Of a stretch of DNA of 64,000 nt, positions 25,372-34,199 are shown in pieces. This DNA is from Roseiarcus sp963732155 (GTDB taxonomy: Bacteria > Pseudomonadota > Alphaproteobacteria > Rhizobiales > Beijerinckiaceae). Location of the stretch: assembly GCA_963732155.1 (NCBI GenBank), contig CAVSYB010000013.1:62001-126000 (forward strand). The letters run 5' to 3'. The notes below the pieces were generated by a model. That model was not told the origin of the DNA. It did not search any database and saw only the letters and a program-made list of their open reading frames with translations. How positions within the stretch are numbered: the first letter of the stretch is position 1; each line of letters starts with the position of its first letter. Made by a program: the position numbers and the translations under genes.

Positions 25372-25949
25372 GCGACGAGTCGCGGGACAAAATTATCTAC
25401 AAATTTGATCGCGAACGAAGCCTGGCTGGCGGCCGCTTCGCCGGGCGGCGTCTGACGCCAAGTGTCAAAAAGGCCTGGGTTGGACTATTGGCGGTGATAG
25501 TTGTCGGAATTCTTGTCGATTCCCTACCGCTCCCGGATTTTTTTCATTTGCCTAGGGCATACAGCGGCCTGATCGAGTTCTTGTGGATCATTGTCGTCAT
25601 GATTGCCGCAGCTCTGATCTCGCCAAGACTGGCGAGACGTTTTGCGCTTTCGGATCTTCGCAGACGTGAACCGGATGGCTTCGACGTTTCTGTGGTGCGG
25701 CTTGAGGATGGTCTGGAAATTGGCTGGAAGAAATCCGTGTTTCGGTTCGGTTGGGCGGACGTAACCGAGCTGATGATCGGCGCTGGGCAATTGATCATCA
25801 TCCATGGCGCGGCTCTTTCGTTCCCGATGCCGATGACCTCATTCGCCGACGACAACGCCCTGCGCGCCTTTATTCGCGCCTGCGCGGCCCAACTGACGCC
25901 TGAGGCAATGGAGCGTAGCCGCGTCGCCATCGGGCCTTACCTCACATGA
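25368..25949 (+). CDS. Two-TM membrane protein with YcxB-like C-terminal domain
   Basis: 193 residues. Basic N-terminus, membrane segments at about 37-55 and 66-86 (VGLLAVIVVGILVDSL; FLWIIVVMIAAALI), then a cytosolic C-terminal part with DVSVVRLEDGLEIGWKKSVF, WADVTELMIGAGQLIIIHG and FADDNALRAFIRACAAQL, the pattern of YcxB-like/PH-type domains. Function unknown. It overlaps rbfA and truB by ATGA on both sides, so it is tightly built into the operon, yet the DNA is visibly richer in A and T than the flanking genes, suggesting later acquisition. Confidence 0.75.
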   Translation: MSDESRDKIIYKFDRERSLAGGRFAGRRLTPSVKKAWVGLLAVIVVGILVDSLPLPDFFHLPRAYSGLIEFLWIIVVMIAAALISPRLARRFALSDLRRREPDGFDVSVVRLEDGLEIGWKKSVFRFGWADVTELMIGAGQLIIIHGAALSFPMPMTSFADDNALRAFIRACAAQLTPEAMERSRVAIGPYLT

Positions 25950-26848
25950 ATTCGCCGCGCTCGACGCGCGTCGCGGTCGACGGGTGGGTTTGCCTCGACA
26001 AGCCGGCCGGGCTCACTTCGACACAGGCGGTCGCCCGGCTCAAATATCTGTTCAACGCCAAAAAGGCCGGCCATGCCGGCACCCTCGATCCGCTCGCCTC
26101 CGGCGTGCTGCCGGTCGCTTTCGGCGAGGCGACCAAGACGGTGCCGATCGTTCAGGACGGCGTCAAGGTCTATCGCTTCGCCGTCAAATGGGGCGAAGAA
26201 ACCGACACCGACGACGCCGAGGGACGCGTCGTGGCGACGTCCGACCGGCGGCCCGACGCCGCGGCGATCCGCGCCCGGCTGCCGGATTTCATTGGCGTCG
26301 TCAGCCAGGTTCCGCCCGCCTATTCCGCGATCAAGGTCGCTGGGGAGCGGGCCTACGACCTCGCCCGCGAGGGGGTCGAGGTCGTCATGGCGGCGCGCGA
26401 GATCGTCATCCATCGGCTGGAGCTGGTCGCCAGCGAGCCGGGCGCGGCGGTTCTCGAGGCCGAATGCGGCAAGGGGACTTATGTTCGCGCGATCGCCCGC
26501 GACCTCGGCAGGCGGCTCGGGTGCTACGGCCATGTCGTGTCGCTGCGCCGCACGCGCGTCGGGCCGTTCGCCAACGAGGGTGCGGCGGCGCTCGACGCGC
26601 TGCGCGACCCGACCGAGCGCATAGGCGCGCTGCGGCCGATTGCGGCGGGTCTGGCCGAATTGCCCTGCGTCGCGCTGGACCGCGACGGCGCCGCCGCGCT
26701 GCGCCGCGGCCAGACGCTGCTGCTGCGCGGCGCGTCCGTCCCCGCCGAAGGCCCCGCCTACGCCGCCTGTTTTGGCGCGCCCGTCGCGTTCGGCGTCGTC
26801 GAGGCCGGTCGTTTCGTCTCGACGAGGGTGTTCAATCCGCCGGGGTGA
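25946..26848 (+). CDS. truB: tRNA pseudouridine(55) synthase
   Basis: 300 residues. WVCLDKPAGLTSTQAVARLK and GHAGTLDPLASGVLPVAFG carry the catalytic Asp48; AYSAIKVAGERAYDLAREG and YVRAIARDLGRRLGCYGHV follow. Makes pseudouridine 55 in the T loop of tRNAs. Start ATG overlaps the stop of the membrane-protein gene by ATGA. Confidence 0.96.
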   Translation: MNSPRSTRVAVDGWVCLDKPAGLTSTQAVARLKYLFNAKKAGHAGTLDPLASGVLPVAFGEATKTVPIVQDGVKVYRFAVKWGEETDTDDAEGRVVATSDRRPDAAAIRARLPDFIGVVSQVPPAYSAIKVAGERAYDLAREGVEVVMAAREIVIHRLELVASEPGAAVLEAECGKGTYVRAIARDLGRRLGCYGHVVSLRRTRVGPFANEGAAALDALRDPTERIGALRPIAAGLAELPCVALDRDGAAALRRGQTLLLRGASVPAEGPAYAACFGAPVAFGVVEAGRFVSTRVFNPPG

Positions 26849-26880
26849 GGAAACGGCGCAGCGTGCGTCCGCACAATTGT

Positions 26881-26909
26881 CTGGCGTCGCGGCGCTTTTG
26901 CTGTATAAG
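26881..26909 (+). promoter_or_regulatory. Possible promoter for rpsO-pnp
   Basis: A TATAAG hexamer (26904-26909) follows a -35-like CTGGCG (26881-26886) by 17 bases, in the 193-base gap before rpsO. The -35 match is poor, so this is tentative; an internal promoter before rpsO is known in other bacteria. Confidence 0.35.
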
Positions 26910-27041
26910 CCGCGCGGCGCGGGGTTTTCGCCGCGCGACGTGACCGACCTGGACGACATCCCGGCTCGGCCAATCCAAAGGACAGAAGAGCGCTTCGCCC
27001 TCGCGACGATGGCGCTTTCTCGCAACAAAGGGACCTAATCG

Positions 27042-27311
27042 ATGTCGATCAGCGTTGAGCGCAAAGCCGCGCTCGTGAAGGAATATGCCTTGAAGGCGGG
27101 CGATACGGGTTCGCCTGAAGTGCAGGTGGCGATCCTGACGGAGCGCATCGCCAATCTGACCGAACACTTCAAAACACATGTCAAGGACAATCATTCGCGG
27201 CGGGGGCTCCTGAAAATGGTGTCCCAGCGCCGTTCGTTGCTCGATTATGTCAAGAAGGATGACGAAGCCCGCTACAAGACGCTCATCGAGCGTCTGGGGA
27301 TTCGCCGCTGA
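27042..27311 (+). CDS. rpsO: 30S ribosomal protein S15
   Basis: 89 residues, exact family length. EYALKAGDTGSPEVQVAILT, HFKTHVKDNHSRRGLLKMV and RSLLDYVKKDDEARYKTLIE are diagnostic. S15 binds the 16S central domain early in 30S assembly and in many bacteria represses its own mRNA. A 6-bp GC hairpin (27313-27329) just past the stop may stabilise the 3' end; pnp follows after 235 bases. Confidence 0.98.
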   Translation: MSISVERKAALVKEYALKAGDTGSPEVQVAILTERIANLTEHFKTHVKDNHSRRGLLKMVSQRRSLLDYVKKDDEARYKTLIERLGIRR

Positions 27312-27546
27312 GCCGGGCCGCGCGCCCGGTTGCCGAACGCCGACGGCGGCATGGGGCCGCTGTCGCGATTTAAGGGATGTGAAAGCTGCGCGTCATGGCA
27401 GGATCGCCGGACGCTGGCCCCCGCCCGATCGCGGGTCGAGGCCAGCCTCTCGCCATCTTGCCGATGACCGACCTCATGGCGAAACCACTTGCTGGCAAGA
27501 CCACTGGCCGAGAAGCTTTCACCATCTCTAGGAAAGATGATGAGAG

Positions 27547-29691
27547 ATGTTCGATATTCAACGTGAAAAACTCGATTGGTGCGGCCGCGATCTCGTCCTG
27601 GAGACCGGACGCATCGCCCGCCAGGCCGACGGCGCGGTGTTTGCGAGCTGGGGCGAGACGACGGTCCTGGCGACGGTCGTCTCGTTGAAGACGCCCAAAC
27701 CGGGGATCGATTTCTTCCCCCTGACCGTCAACTACCAGGAAAAGGCCTTCGCGGCCGGGCGCATTCCCGGCGGCTTCCTCAAGCGCGAGGGCCGGCCTTC
27801 CGACAAGGAGACCCTGGTCTCCCGGCTGATCGACCGGCCGATCCGGCCGCTGTTTCCCGACGGCTTCCGCTGCGACACGCAGGTCGTCGTCACGGTCCTC
27901 AGCCACGACCTGGAGACCGACCCCGACATTCTGGCGATGGTCGCCGCTTCCGCCGCCCTGACCCTGTCGGGCGTTCCGTTCATGGGGCCGATCGGCGCGG
28001 CGCGGGTCGGCTATATCAAGGGTGAGATCAAGGTCAATCCGACCATCGACGAGTTGAAGGACTCCGAACTCGATCTGGTCGTCGCCGGCACCGGCGAAGC
28101 GGTGCTGATGGTCGAGTTGGAGGCCAGGGAGCTCTCCGAACAAATCATGCTGGACGCCGTGATGGCCGGCCATCGCGCCTTCCAGCCGGTCATCGAGGCG
28201 ATCATCCGGCTCGCTGAGCGCGCCGCCAAGGAGCCGCGCGAGCTCACGCTCGCCGACAAGTCGGCGGTTGAAAAGGCGGTGCTGGACATCGCCGGCGTGG
28301 ATTTGCGCGCCGCCTATGCGATCACCAACAAGCAGCAGCGCTACGGCGCCGTCGACGCCGCCAAGGCCAAGGCGTTCGCGGCGCTGGCGCCCGAAGGCGG
28401 CGAAGCGAAATTCGCCAGGGACCTGGTCGCCGAGGCGCTGCACGACGCGCAGGCCAAGGTCGTGCGCTGGAACATTCTCGACGACAAGCGCCGCATCGAC
28501 GGGCGTGACCTGACGACGGTTCGCCCGATCCTGGCGCAGGTCGGCGTCCTGCCGCGCACGCATGGCTCCGCCTTGTTCACGCGCGGCGAAACACAGGCGC
28601 TGGTGGTGGCGACCCTCGGCACCGGCGAGGACGAGCAGTTCATCGACAGCCTGGAGGGCACTTACAAGGAGCGCTTCATGCTCCATTACAACTTCCCGCC
28701 CTATTCGGTCGGCGAGACCGGCCGCATGGGCGCGCCGGGCCGCCGCGAGATCGGCCACGGCAAGCTCGCCTGGCGCGCGATCCATCCGATGCTGCCGACG
28801 GCGGCCGAGTTCCCCTACACGATCCGCGTCGTCTCGGAGATCACCGAATCGAACGGTTCGTCGTCGATGGCGACCGTCTGCGGCTCCTCGCTCGCTTTGA
28901 TGGACGCCGGGGTGCCGATCAAGCGGCCGACCGCCGGCATCGCGATGGGCCTGATTCTGGAGGACAAGCGCTACGCCGTGCTTTCCGACATCCTGGGCGA
29001 CGAAGACCATCTGGGCGACATGGACTTCAAGGTCGCCGGCACCACCGAGGGCGTCACTTCGCTGCAGATGGACATCAAGATCGCCGGCATCACCGAAGAG
29101 ATCATGCGCGTCGCGCTGGCCCAGGCGAAGGACGGGCGCCTGCATATCCTGGGCGAGATGAGCCGCGCGCTGAGCGGGGCGCGCTCGGAGCTCGGCGAGT
29201 TCGCGCCGCGCATCGAGACGATGAAGATCGCGACCGACAAGATTCGCGAAGTGATCGGCACCGGCGGCAAGGTCATTCGCGAAATCGTCGAGAAGACCGG
29301 CGCGAAGATCAACATCGAGGACGACGGCACGGTGAAAATCGCCTCGCCCGACGGCGCCAAGATCAAGGCCGCGGTGAACTGGATCAAGTCGATCGCCTCC
29401 GATCCGGAAGTCGGCCAGATCTATGACGGCACGGTGGTCAAGACCGTCGATTTCGGCGCCTTCGTCAATTTCTTCGGCTCCAAGGACGGCCTCGTCCACA
29501 TCTCGCAGCTCGCCAAGGGCCGCGTCGCCAAGACCACCGACGTCGTCAAGGAAGGCGACAAGGTCAAGGTGAAGCTGCTGGGGTTCGACGATCGCGGCAA
29601 GGTGCGACTGTCGATGCGGGTGGTCGATCAGCAGACCGGCGCCGACCTCGAAAAGCAGCCGGCGCCCGAAGAAGTCGGCCCCGCCGGATAA
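27547..29691 (+). CDS. pnp: Polyribonucleotide nucleotidyltransferase (PNPase)
   Basis: 714 residues. Two RNase PH-like domains (first from ETGRIARQADGAVFASWGET, second from RPILAQVGVLPRTHGSALFT with the active-site TVCGSSLALMDAGVPIKRPT), then KH (IREVIGTGGKVIREIVEKTG) and S1 (GQIYDGTVVKTVDFGAFVNF). Degrades mRNA 3' to 5' by phosphorolysis, often within the degradosome. The start at 27547 follows GAAAGATGATGAG, a weak but usable ribosome site. Confidence 0.98.
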   Translation: MFDIQREKLDWCGRDLVLETGRIARQADGAVFASWGETTVLATVVSLKTPKPGIDFFPLTVNYQEKAFAAGRIPGGFLKREGRPSDKETLVSRLIDRPIRPLFPDGFRCDTQVVVTVLSHDLETDPDILAMVAASAALTLSGVPFMGPIGAARVGYIKGEIKVNPTIDELKDSELDLVVAGTGEAVLMVELEARELSEQIMLDAVMAGHRAFQPVIEAIIRLAERAAKEPRELTLADKSAVEKAVLDIAGVDLRAAYAITNKQQRYGAVDAAKAKAFAALAPEGGEAKFARDLVAEALHDAQAKVVRWNILDDKRRIDGRDLTTVRPILAQVGVLPRTHGSALFTRGETQALVVATLGTGEDEQFIDSLEGTYKERFMLHYNFPPYSVGETGRMGAPGRREIGHGKLAWRAIHPMLPTAAEFPYTIRVVSEITESNGSSSMATVCGSSLALMDAGVPIKRPTAGIAMGLILEDKRYAVLSDILGDEDHLGDMDFKVAGTTEGVTSLQMDIKIAGITEEIMRVALAQAKDGRLHILGEMSRALSGARSELGEFAPRIETMKIATDKIREVIGTGGKVIREIVEKTGAKINIEDDGTVKIASPDGAKIKAAVNWIKSIASDPEVGQIYDGTVVKTVDFGAFVNFFGSKDGLVHISQLAKGRVAKTTDVVKEGDKVKVKLLGFDDRGKVRLSMRVVDQQTGADLEKQPAPEEVGPAG

Positions 29692-29698
29692 GCGCTTG

Positions 29699-29723
29699 CG
29701 CGGCGCGCGGCCCTCGCGCCGCG
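29699..29723 (+). terminator. Stable hairpin after pnp
   Basis: CGCGGCGCG and CGCGCCGCG form a perfect 9-bp stem around a 7-base loop, seven bases after the pnp stop. No T run follows, so it could be a transcript-end stabiliser rather than a true intrinsic terminator. Confidence 0.45.
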
Positions 29724-29958
29724 CGTTGCGCCCGCGCCTGGCTCGCCGGGCGGCGATCGTCATCGATCGCGCGAGCGAGGCAAACCCCGATCTTCGACCA
29801 TCCCGTAACCCCCTGGCAGGCGCGGCCAGGCGGGCGCAACCGTTCGGATTTTAGGGTTTCGTCAACTCAAACGCCGCAAACTTCCGGCAAAGCCGGATTG
29901 TTAAGACCTGCGCAAGCGGCGCCCGCTATTTCTGGATGCGGGCGGGCGAAACAAGAAA

Positions 29959-30255
29959 ATGGCAAGCGTGATGCAAGTCAGTCAAAGCAACAAACTCGAC
30001 GGCGGCCGCGGCCACTATTCGATCGGCCGCATCAAGGCCGCCTCCGGTTGGCGCGCCGCCAACGCCGCGGGCGCCGAAGCCGATCGCCTGGCGGCGGTCC
30101 AGGCGCTGATCCGCGCGGCCGAAGATTATGACGCCGACGCGATCATCGGCCTCGACTTCGAAGTCGACGGCCTCGAACGCGCCGACATCGACGGCGCCCC
30201 GCTGCGGCGCATCGCCGCCAGCGGCATCGCGGTGAAGTTCGCCGACGCGGCCTGA
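29959..30255 (+). CDS. YbjQ/UPF0145-like heavy-metal-binding domain protein
   Basis: 98 residues. HYSIGRIKAASGWR, a helix with AVQALIRAAEDYDADAIIGL and the closing strand RRIAASGIAVKF resemble the YbjQ family, which forms pentamers of unknown function. It is shorter than E. coli YbjQ and lacks the usual N-terminal strand, so the assignment is tentative. The start could also be Met5. It converges on the methyltransferase gene with 40 bases between the stops. Confidence 0.6.
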   Translation: MASVMQVSQSNKLDGGRGHYSIGRIKAASGWRAANAAGAEADRLAAVQALIRAAEDYDADAIIGLDFEVDGLERADIDGAPLRRIAASGIAVKFADAA

Positions 30256-30295
30256 ATTCCCGCCCGCGCGCCGACCGTCCTTCGGTCGCTTGCGC

Positions 30296-31117
30296 CTATC
30301 TCGAAAGCCACCAGCCCTCGCCGGCAAGCCAGCACGAAGCATCGGGATCGGTTCCCCGATGCAGCCCGCGCACCTCTTTTGCGCCGCCGGCCGCGAACGC
30401 CGCCGCCAGCCGCGCCGCTTCGCCGGCCTCCCTCGCGCCGGCGCAAGGGAAGAACACGGCGCCCGACACGAAATGCGCGGCGTAAGCTCCCTCTTCGCGC
30501 CGCGCCACCAGCAGCATGCCGCCGACGCCGGCGTCGGGGGTCAGCGGAAAAATCAGGCGGCCGGCGGGGCGAAGCGCGTCGAGCCAGGCGGTCATCGGCG
30601 CGGTCGCGCCCGCATTGACGTAGATGACGTCGGCGGCCGGCAGCGCGCCCGCCGCCCCCGATCGGGCGTGAACGACGACATTGGGGCGATCGGCGAGATT
30701 GCCCCGGGCGCGCTCGGCGAGATCGGGGTCGACCTCGTAAGCGTCGATACGGCCCGCGCCGCCGATGAGCTCGGCGAGAATGGCGGTGTAATAGCCGACG
30801 CCGGCGCCGACATGCACGATGCTTTCGCCGGGCTTCGGCTCGACCGCCTTCAGCCAGACGGCGTGCGAGCCCGGCTCGCCGTTGTTGAGGCGGCGCTCGG
30901 GCGCCAGCCCGATCGCGGTGTTGCGATAAAGGAAATCCGGATCGCTCGACGGCGTCAGCGTATAGCCTTCGCCTTTCGGCGCCCACCACGGTCCGTCGCC
31001 GCAATATCTCTCCCGCTCGACGGCGGCGAACGCCGCTTCGATGCGCTTGTCGCCCGCCGCGCCCAGTCTCGCGACGAACGCCGCATAGCGGGACCGCAGG
31101 GCGCGCGCGTCAGCCAT
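30296..31117 (-). CDS. Protein-L-isoaspartate O-methyltransferase-like protein
   Basis: 273 residues. A SAM-binding motif I, IVHVGAGVGYYTAILAEL, is at about 100-117, preceded by NNGEPGSHAVWLKAVEPKPG, followed by the acidic strand end RIDAYEVDPDLAERAR and later VIYVNAGATAPMTAWLDALR. This is the PCMT fold; PCMT repairs isoaspartyl residues. The usual substrate-loop (N-terminal PR.F) is not clear, and the protein is longer than Pcm (about 210), so it may act on another substrate. Confidence 0.78.
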   Translation of the reverse strand: MADARALRSRYAAFVARLGAAGDKRIEAAFAAVERERYCGDGPWWAPKGEGYTLTPSSDPDFLYRNTAIGLAPERRLNNGEPGSHAVWLKAVEPKPGESIVHVGAGVGYYTAILAELIGGAGRIDAYEVDPDLAERARGNLADRPNVVVHARSGAAGALPAADVIYVNAGATAPMTAWLDALRPAGRLIFPLTPDAGVGGMLLVARREEGAYAAHFVSGAVFFPCAGAREAGEAARLAAAFAAGGAKEVRGLHRGTDPDASCWLAGEGWWLSR

Positions 31118-31222
31118 CGAAATCCCTGAAACTCGACGGTTTGATCGCCGGCGCGCCTTTCGGCGCGGCGGCGGTTGCGGTTACAATGGCGCCCCCGGCG
31201 GGCGGCGGCAACGGACGGCGCG

Positions 31223-31816
31223 ATGGCGAACAAACCCAGGCAGCGGGCGGCGCATGGCGCGCGCGTCACCGCGCTCGACCTCGACAGCGCCGAGCCGACG
31301 CCGGCGATGGCGGCCTATTTCGACAAATGCCGCGCCAAGCTGGGCTTCGTTCCCAACGTGCTGACCGCCTACGCCCATGACATGGCCAAGCTCGAAGCCT
31401 TCGCGGCGTTCTACAACGACCTGATGCTGGCGCCCTCCGGCCTCACCAGGCTGGAGCGCGAAATGATCGCCGTGGCGGTCTCCTCTGGCAATCATTGCTA
31501 CTATTGCCTGACCGCGCATGGGGCGGCGGTGCGCCAGATGTCCGGCGATCCGCGGCTCGGCGAACAGATGGCGATGAACTGGCGCGCCGCCGACCTGCCG
31601 CCGCGCCAGCGCGCGATGCTGGTCTTCGCCGAAAAGGTCACCTTCGCCTCGGCGCAGATCGAAGAGGCGGATCGCCAGGCGCTCCGCGAGGCCGGCTTCT
31701 CCGACCGCGACATCTGGGACATCGCGGCGGTGGCGTCGTTCTTCAACATGTCGAACCGCATGGCCTCGGCGGTCGACATGCGGCCGAACGACGAATATCA
31801 CGCACAGGCGCGATAG
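31223..31816 (+). CDS. AhpD-like peroxidase-related enzyme (carboxymuconolactone decarboxylase fold)
   Basis: 197 residues from ATG 31223; upstream in-frame codons are not conserved. GFVPNVLTAYAHDMAKLEAF and TRLEREMIAVAVSSGNHCYY lead to the redox pair Cys92/Cys95 in HCYYCLTAHG with His99, the AhpD active-site arrangement. DRDIWDIAAVASFFNMSNRM closes the fold. These proteins have peroxide- or thiol-related activity. Divergent from the methyltransferase gene, about 105 bases apart. Confidence 0.88.
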   Translation: MANKPRQRAAHGARVTALDLDSAEPTPAMAAYFDKCRAKLGFVPNVLTAYAHDMAKLEAFAAFYNDLMLAPSGLTRLEREMIAVAVSSGNHCYYCLTAHGAAVRQMSGDPRLGEQMAMNWRAADLPPRQRAMLVFAEKVTFASAQIEEADRQALREAGFSDRDIWDIAAVASFFNMSNRMASAVDMRPNDEYHAQAR

Positions 31817-31828
31817 GGCCTGGGCGTC

Positions 31829-32266
31829 TTACGGCGGCGTCGATCCGCCTTTCAGCTTGCGCGCCACCTCGTCGGGCATCGCTTCGGCTTTCAGTCGTCC
31901 GCCGCTTTCGGCGTCGCGAACCGCCCACACCCGCTTCTCGCGCCCCTCGACCGCGAGCCGCGCGTCGTTGAACAGCCGATGCTCGATCTCGAAGCTCGAG
32001 CGTCCGACGCTGATCACGCGCGAGACGATTTCGACTTCCTCGCCGTAATGCGACGCGTGGTGAAAGGTCGCGCGCACGTCGACCAGCGGAATGCCGGCAA
32101 GGCCATAGACGGCCAGCATCTCGGCCTTGTCGAGGCCGAGCGCGGCGCGCACCAGCAGCGCCGTCGACCAGTCGAAGAACTCGAAGAACCGCGGATTGAA
32201 GACAATGCCGGCGGGGTCGCAATGGCCCCATTCGATCGTCAGCCGGCGCGAGAACTGAAAGCCCAT
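31829..32266 (-). CDS. Acyl-CoA thioesterase, 4-hydroxybenzoyl-CoA thioesterase family
   Basis: 145 residues from the Met at 32266, whose ATG overlaps the ligase stop (TGATG). Hot-dog fold with the active-site motif EWGHCDPAGIVFNPRFFEFF (Asp17), then LVDVRATFHHASHYGEEVEI. Members hydrolyse aromatic acyl-CoA thioesters. As last gene of the crotonase-ligase-thioesterase run it could release the aromatic acid product of the phenylpropenoid side-chain shortening. Confidence 0.88.
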   Translation of the reverse strand: MGFQFSRRLTIEWGHCDPAGIVFNPRFFEFFDWSTALLVRAALGLDKAEMLAVYGLAGIPLVDVRATFHHASHYGEEVEIVSRVISVGRSSFEIEHRLFNDARLAVEGREKRVWAVRDAESGGRLKAEAMPDEVARKLKGGSTPP

Positions 32267-34158
32267 CAGACCTCCGGCAGCGCCATGACATGCGGCGAAC
32301 AGGGCGCGGCGTAAAGCTCCTCGACGAGTTCGGCGCGATGGGCGAGCACCGCGCGCTGGTTGATCGAGCCCTTGTCGGTGATCTCGCCCTTGTCCGGCGA
32401 GGGCGGCGCCTCCATCAGCATCAGGCGCGCAACGCGGGTCGAAGAACCGGTCGCCTCGGCGGCGAGCGCGCTCAGCCGGCGACGCATCTCCCGCCGCACG
32501 CCGACGTCGGCGAGGATCGCGCGCGCGTCTTGCGCTTCGGCGCGGTCGGCCGCCAACGCGCGGCAGGCGTCGAGATCGGGGAAGGCCAGCACGGCGATCT
32601 CGTCGCGGTCGATTCCGGCGATCGCCACGTCGCGAAAATAGGGCGCGAAATGGGCGATGATGCGGGCGCGCAGCGGCCCGACCCTGACCCAAGTGCCGGT
32701 CGACAGCTTGAAATCCTCGGCGATGCGGCCGTCGAACGCCAAGCCCTTGGCGGGGTCGTCCTCGTCGATCCATTTGAGCGCGTCGCCGAGCCGATAATAG
32801 CCTTCCTCGTCGTAGGCTTTGGCGTCGGCGGCCGCGTCGCGCCAATAGCCGGGGGTGATCGCCGGACCGCGCAGGCGCGCTTCGAGCTTGCCCTCGACCG
32901 GCGCCAGTTTCAGCTCGACGCCGGGAACGGGCAGCCCGACATGGCCGGAGCGGCAATGCTCGGGCGAGCAGGCGAGCGCGAAGGGGCCGCTTTCGGTCGC
33001 CCCGAGGCCGGTGAGCATCGGCACTCGCGCGCCCAAGGTCTCGACGGCGATGGCGTCCATCTCGTCCCAGACATGCTGGGCGAGGCCGGCGCCGGCGAAG
33101 AAATTCATGTTGAGGCGCGAGAAGAAGGTCTTCCGCAACGCCGGCTCGGCGCGCAGAAACGGGACCAGCTCCTCGAAGCCTTTCGGCACGTTGAAATAGG
33201 CGGTCGGGGCGATCTCGCGCAGGTTTCGCACCGTCGCCAGGATGCCGTGCGGCGTCGGACGGCCCTCGTCGATATAGAGCGAACCGCCGTTGTAGAGCAC
33301 GAGGCCGAAATTGTGGTTGCCGCCGAAGGTGTGGCTCCATGGCAGCCAGTCGACGAGGACCGGCGGATCGTCGCGCAGGAAACGGAAATAATTGGCCAGC
33401 ATCTCCAGGTTGGCGGTCCACATCGCCTGCGTGTTGATGACGCCCTTGGGCGAGGCGGTCGAGCCGGAGGTGAACAGAATCTTGGCGACCGTGTCGCCGG
33501 CGATCGCCTCATGCGCGCGGGCGACCGCCTGTTCGTCGACGGGGGTCTCCAGCAATTGCGAAAAAAACGCGGCGCGACGGCCGGGCGGGGGATGGCGCGC
33601 GACCACGATTTCCGCGCCGCCGGCGGCGACGGCCTCCAGCGCCGCGGCGAATACCGCGCCGTCGCTCGCAAACACCAGACCCGGCGTCAGACGCCGCGCG
33701 ATCGGGGTGAGCCGCGTCAGATCGCTCGACGCCGTCGAATAGGCGGGCGAGATCGGGGCGTAGGGCTGGCCGATATGCGCGCAGGCGAGCGCCAGCAGCG
33801 CATGCTCGACGTCGTTGCCCGACAGGATCATCACCGGGCGCTCCGGGGACAGGCCGCGCCGAATCAGCGCGCCGCCGATCGCCCGGGCGGCGTCAAACGC
33901 CTGCGCGTAGGTGATCTTGCGCCACGCCCCGTTTGCGTCGCGCTCGGCGATGAACACCCGCTGCGGCGCCTCGAGGGCGAAGCGCGCAAGGCGCTCGGTC
34001 AATTTCACGGGATAGGCGCCGAGCGGCCGGGTCGGGCGCACCAGGATCGCGCCGTCGGAGCGTCGCTCCACCGTCGCGGCGTTGGAGCCGATGTTGATCC
34101 GGCGCAGCGGCGCGGCTGCGGCGCTTCGCGTTTCGGGCGCAACGAGGCTCGCTTGCAT
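32266..34158 (-). CDS. Feruloyl-CoA-synthetase-like acyl-CoA ligase
   Basis: 630 residues from the Met at 34158, which has GGGAGGAGC in front. AMP-forming ligase motifs: ILFTSGSTASPKGVI at 227-241, MLTGLGATESGPFALAC, and a C-terminal RIAEDFKLSTGTWVRVGPLR; it ends with EITDKGSINQRAVLAHRAEL. The TFGGNHNFGLVLYNGGSLYI stretch and overall length match feruloyl-CoA synthetases. With the crotonase upstream (41-base gap) and thioesterase downstream (1-base overlap) it should activate a hydroxycinnamate or related aromatic acid. The aldehyde dehydrogenase of the classic pathway is not present here. Confidence 0.85.
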   Translation of the reverse strand: MQASLVAPETRSAAAAPLRRINIGSNAATVERRSDGAILVRPTRPLGAYPVKLTERLARFALEAPQRVFIAERDANGAWRKITYAQAFDAARAIGGALIRRGLSPERPVMILSGNDVEHALLALACAHIGQPYAPISPAYSTASSDLTRLTPIARRLTPGLVFASDGAVFAAALEAVAAGGAEIVVARHPPPGRRAAFFSQLLETPVDEQAVARAHEAIAGDTVAKILFTSGSTASPKGVINTQAMWTANLEMLANYFRFLRDDPPVLVDWLPWSHTFGGNHNFGLVLYNGGSLYIDEGRPTPHGILATVRNLREIAPTAYFNVPKGFEELVPFLRAEPALRKTFFSRLNMNFFAGAGLAQHVWDEMDAIAVETLGARVPMLTGLGATESGPFALACSPEHCRSGHVGLPVPGVELKLAPVEGKLEARLRGPAITPGYWRDAAADAKAYDEEGYYRLGDALKWIDEDDPAKGLAFDGRIAEDFKLSTGTWVRVGPLRARIIAHFAPYFRDVAIAGIDRDEIAVLAFPDLDACRALAADRAEAQDARAILADVGVRREMRRRLSALAAEATGSSTRVARLMLMEAPPSPDKGEITDKGSINQRAVLAHRAELVEELYAAPCSPHVMALPEV

Positions 34159-34199
34159 GACCGCTCCTCCCGGCGTCGTCCTGCCCGGCTGAATCCGGA

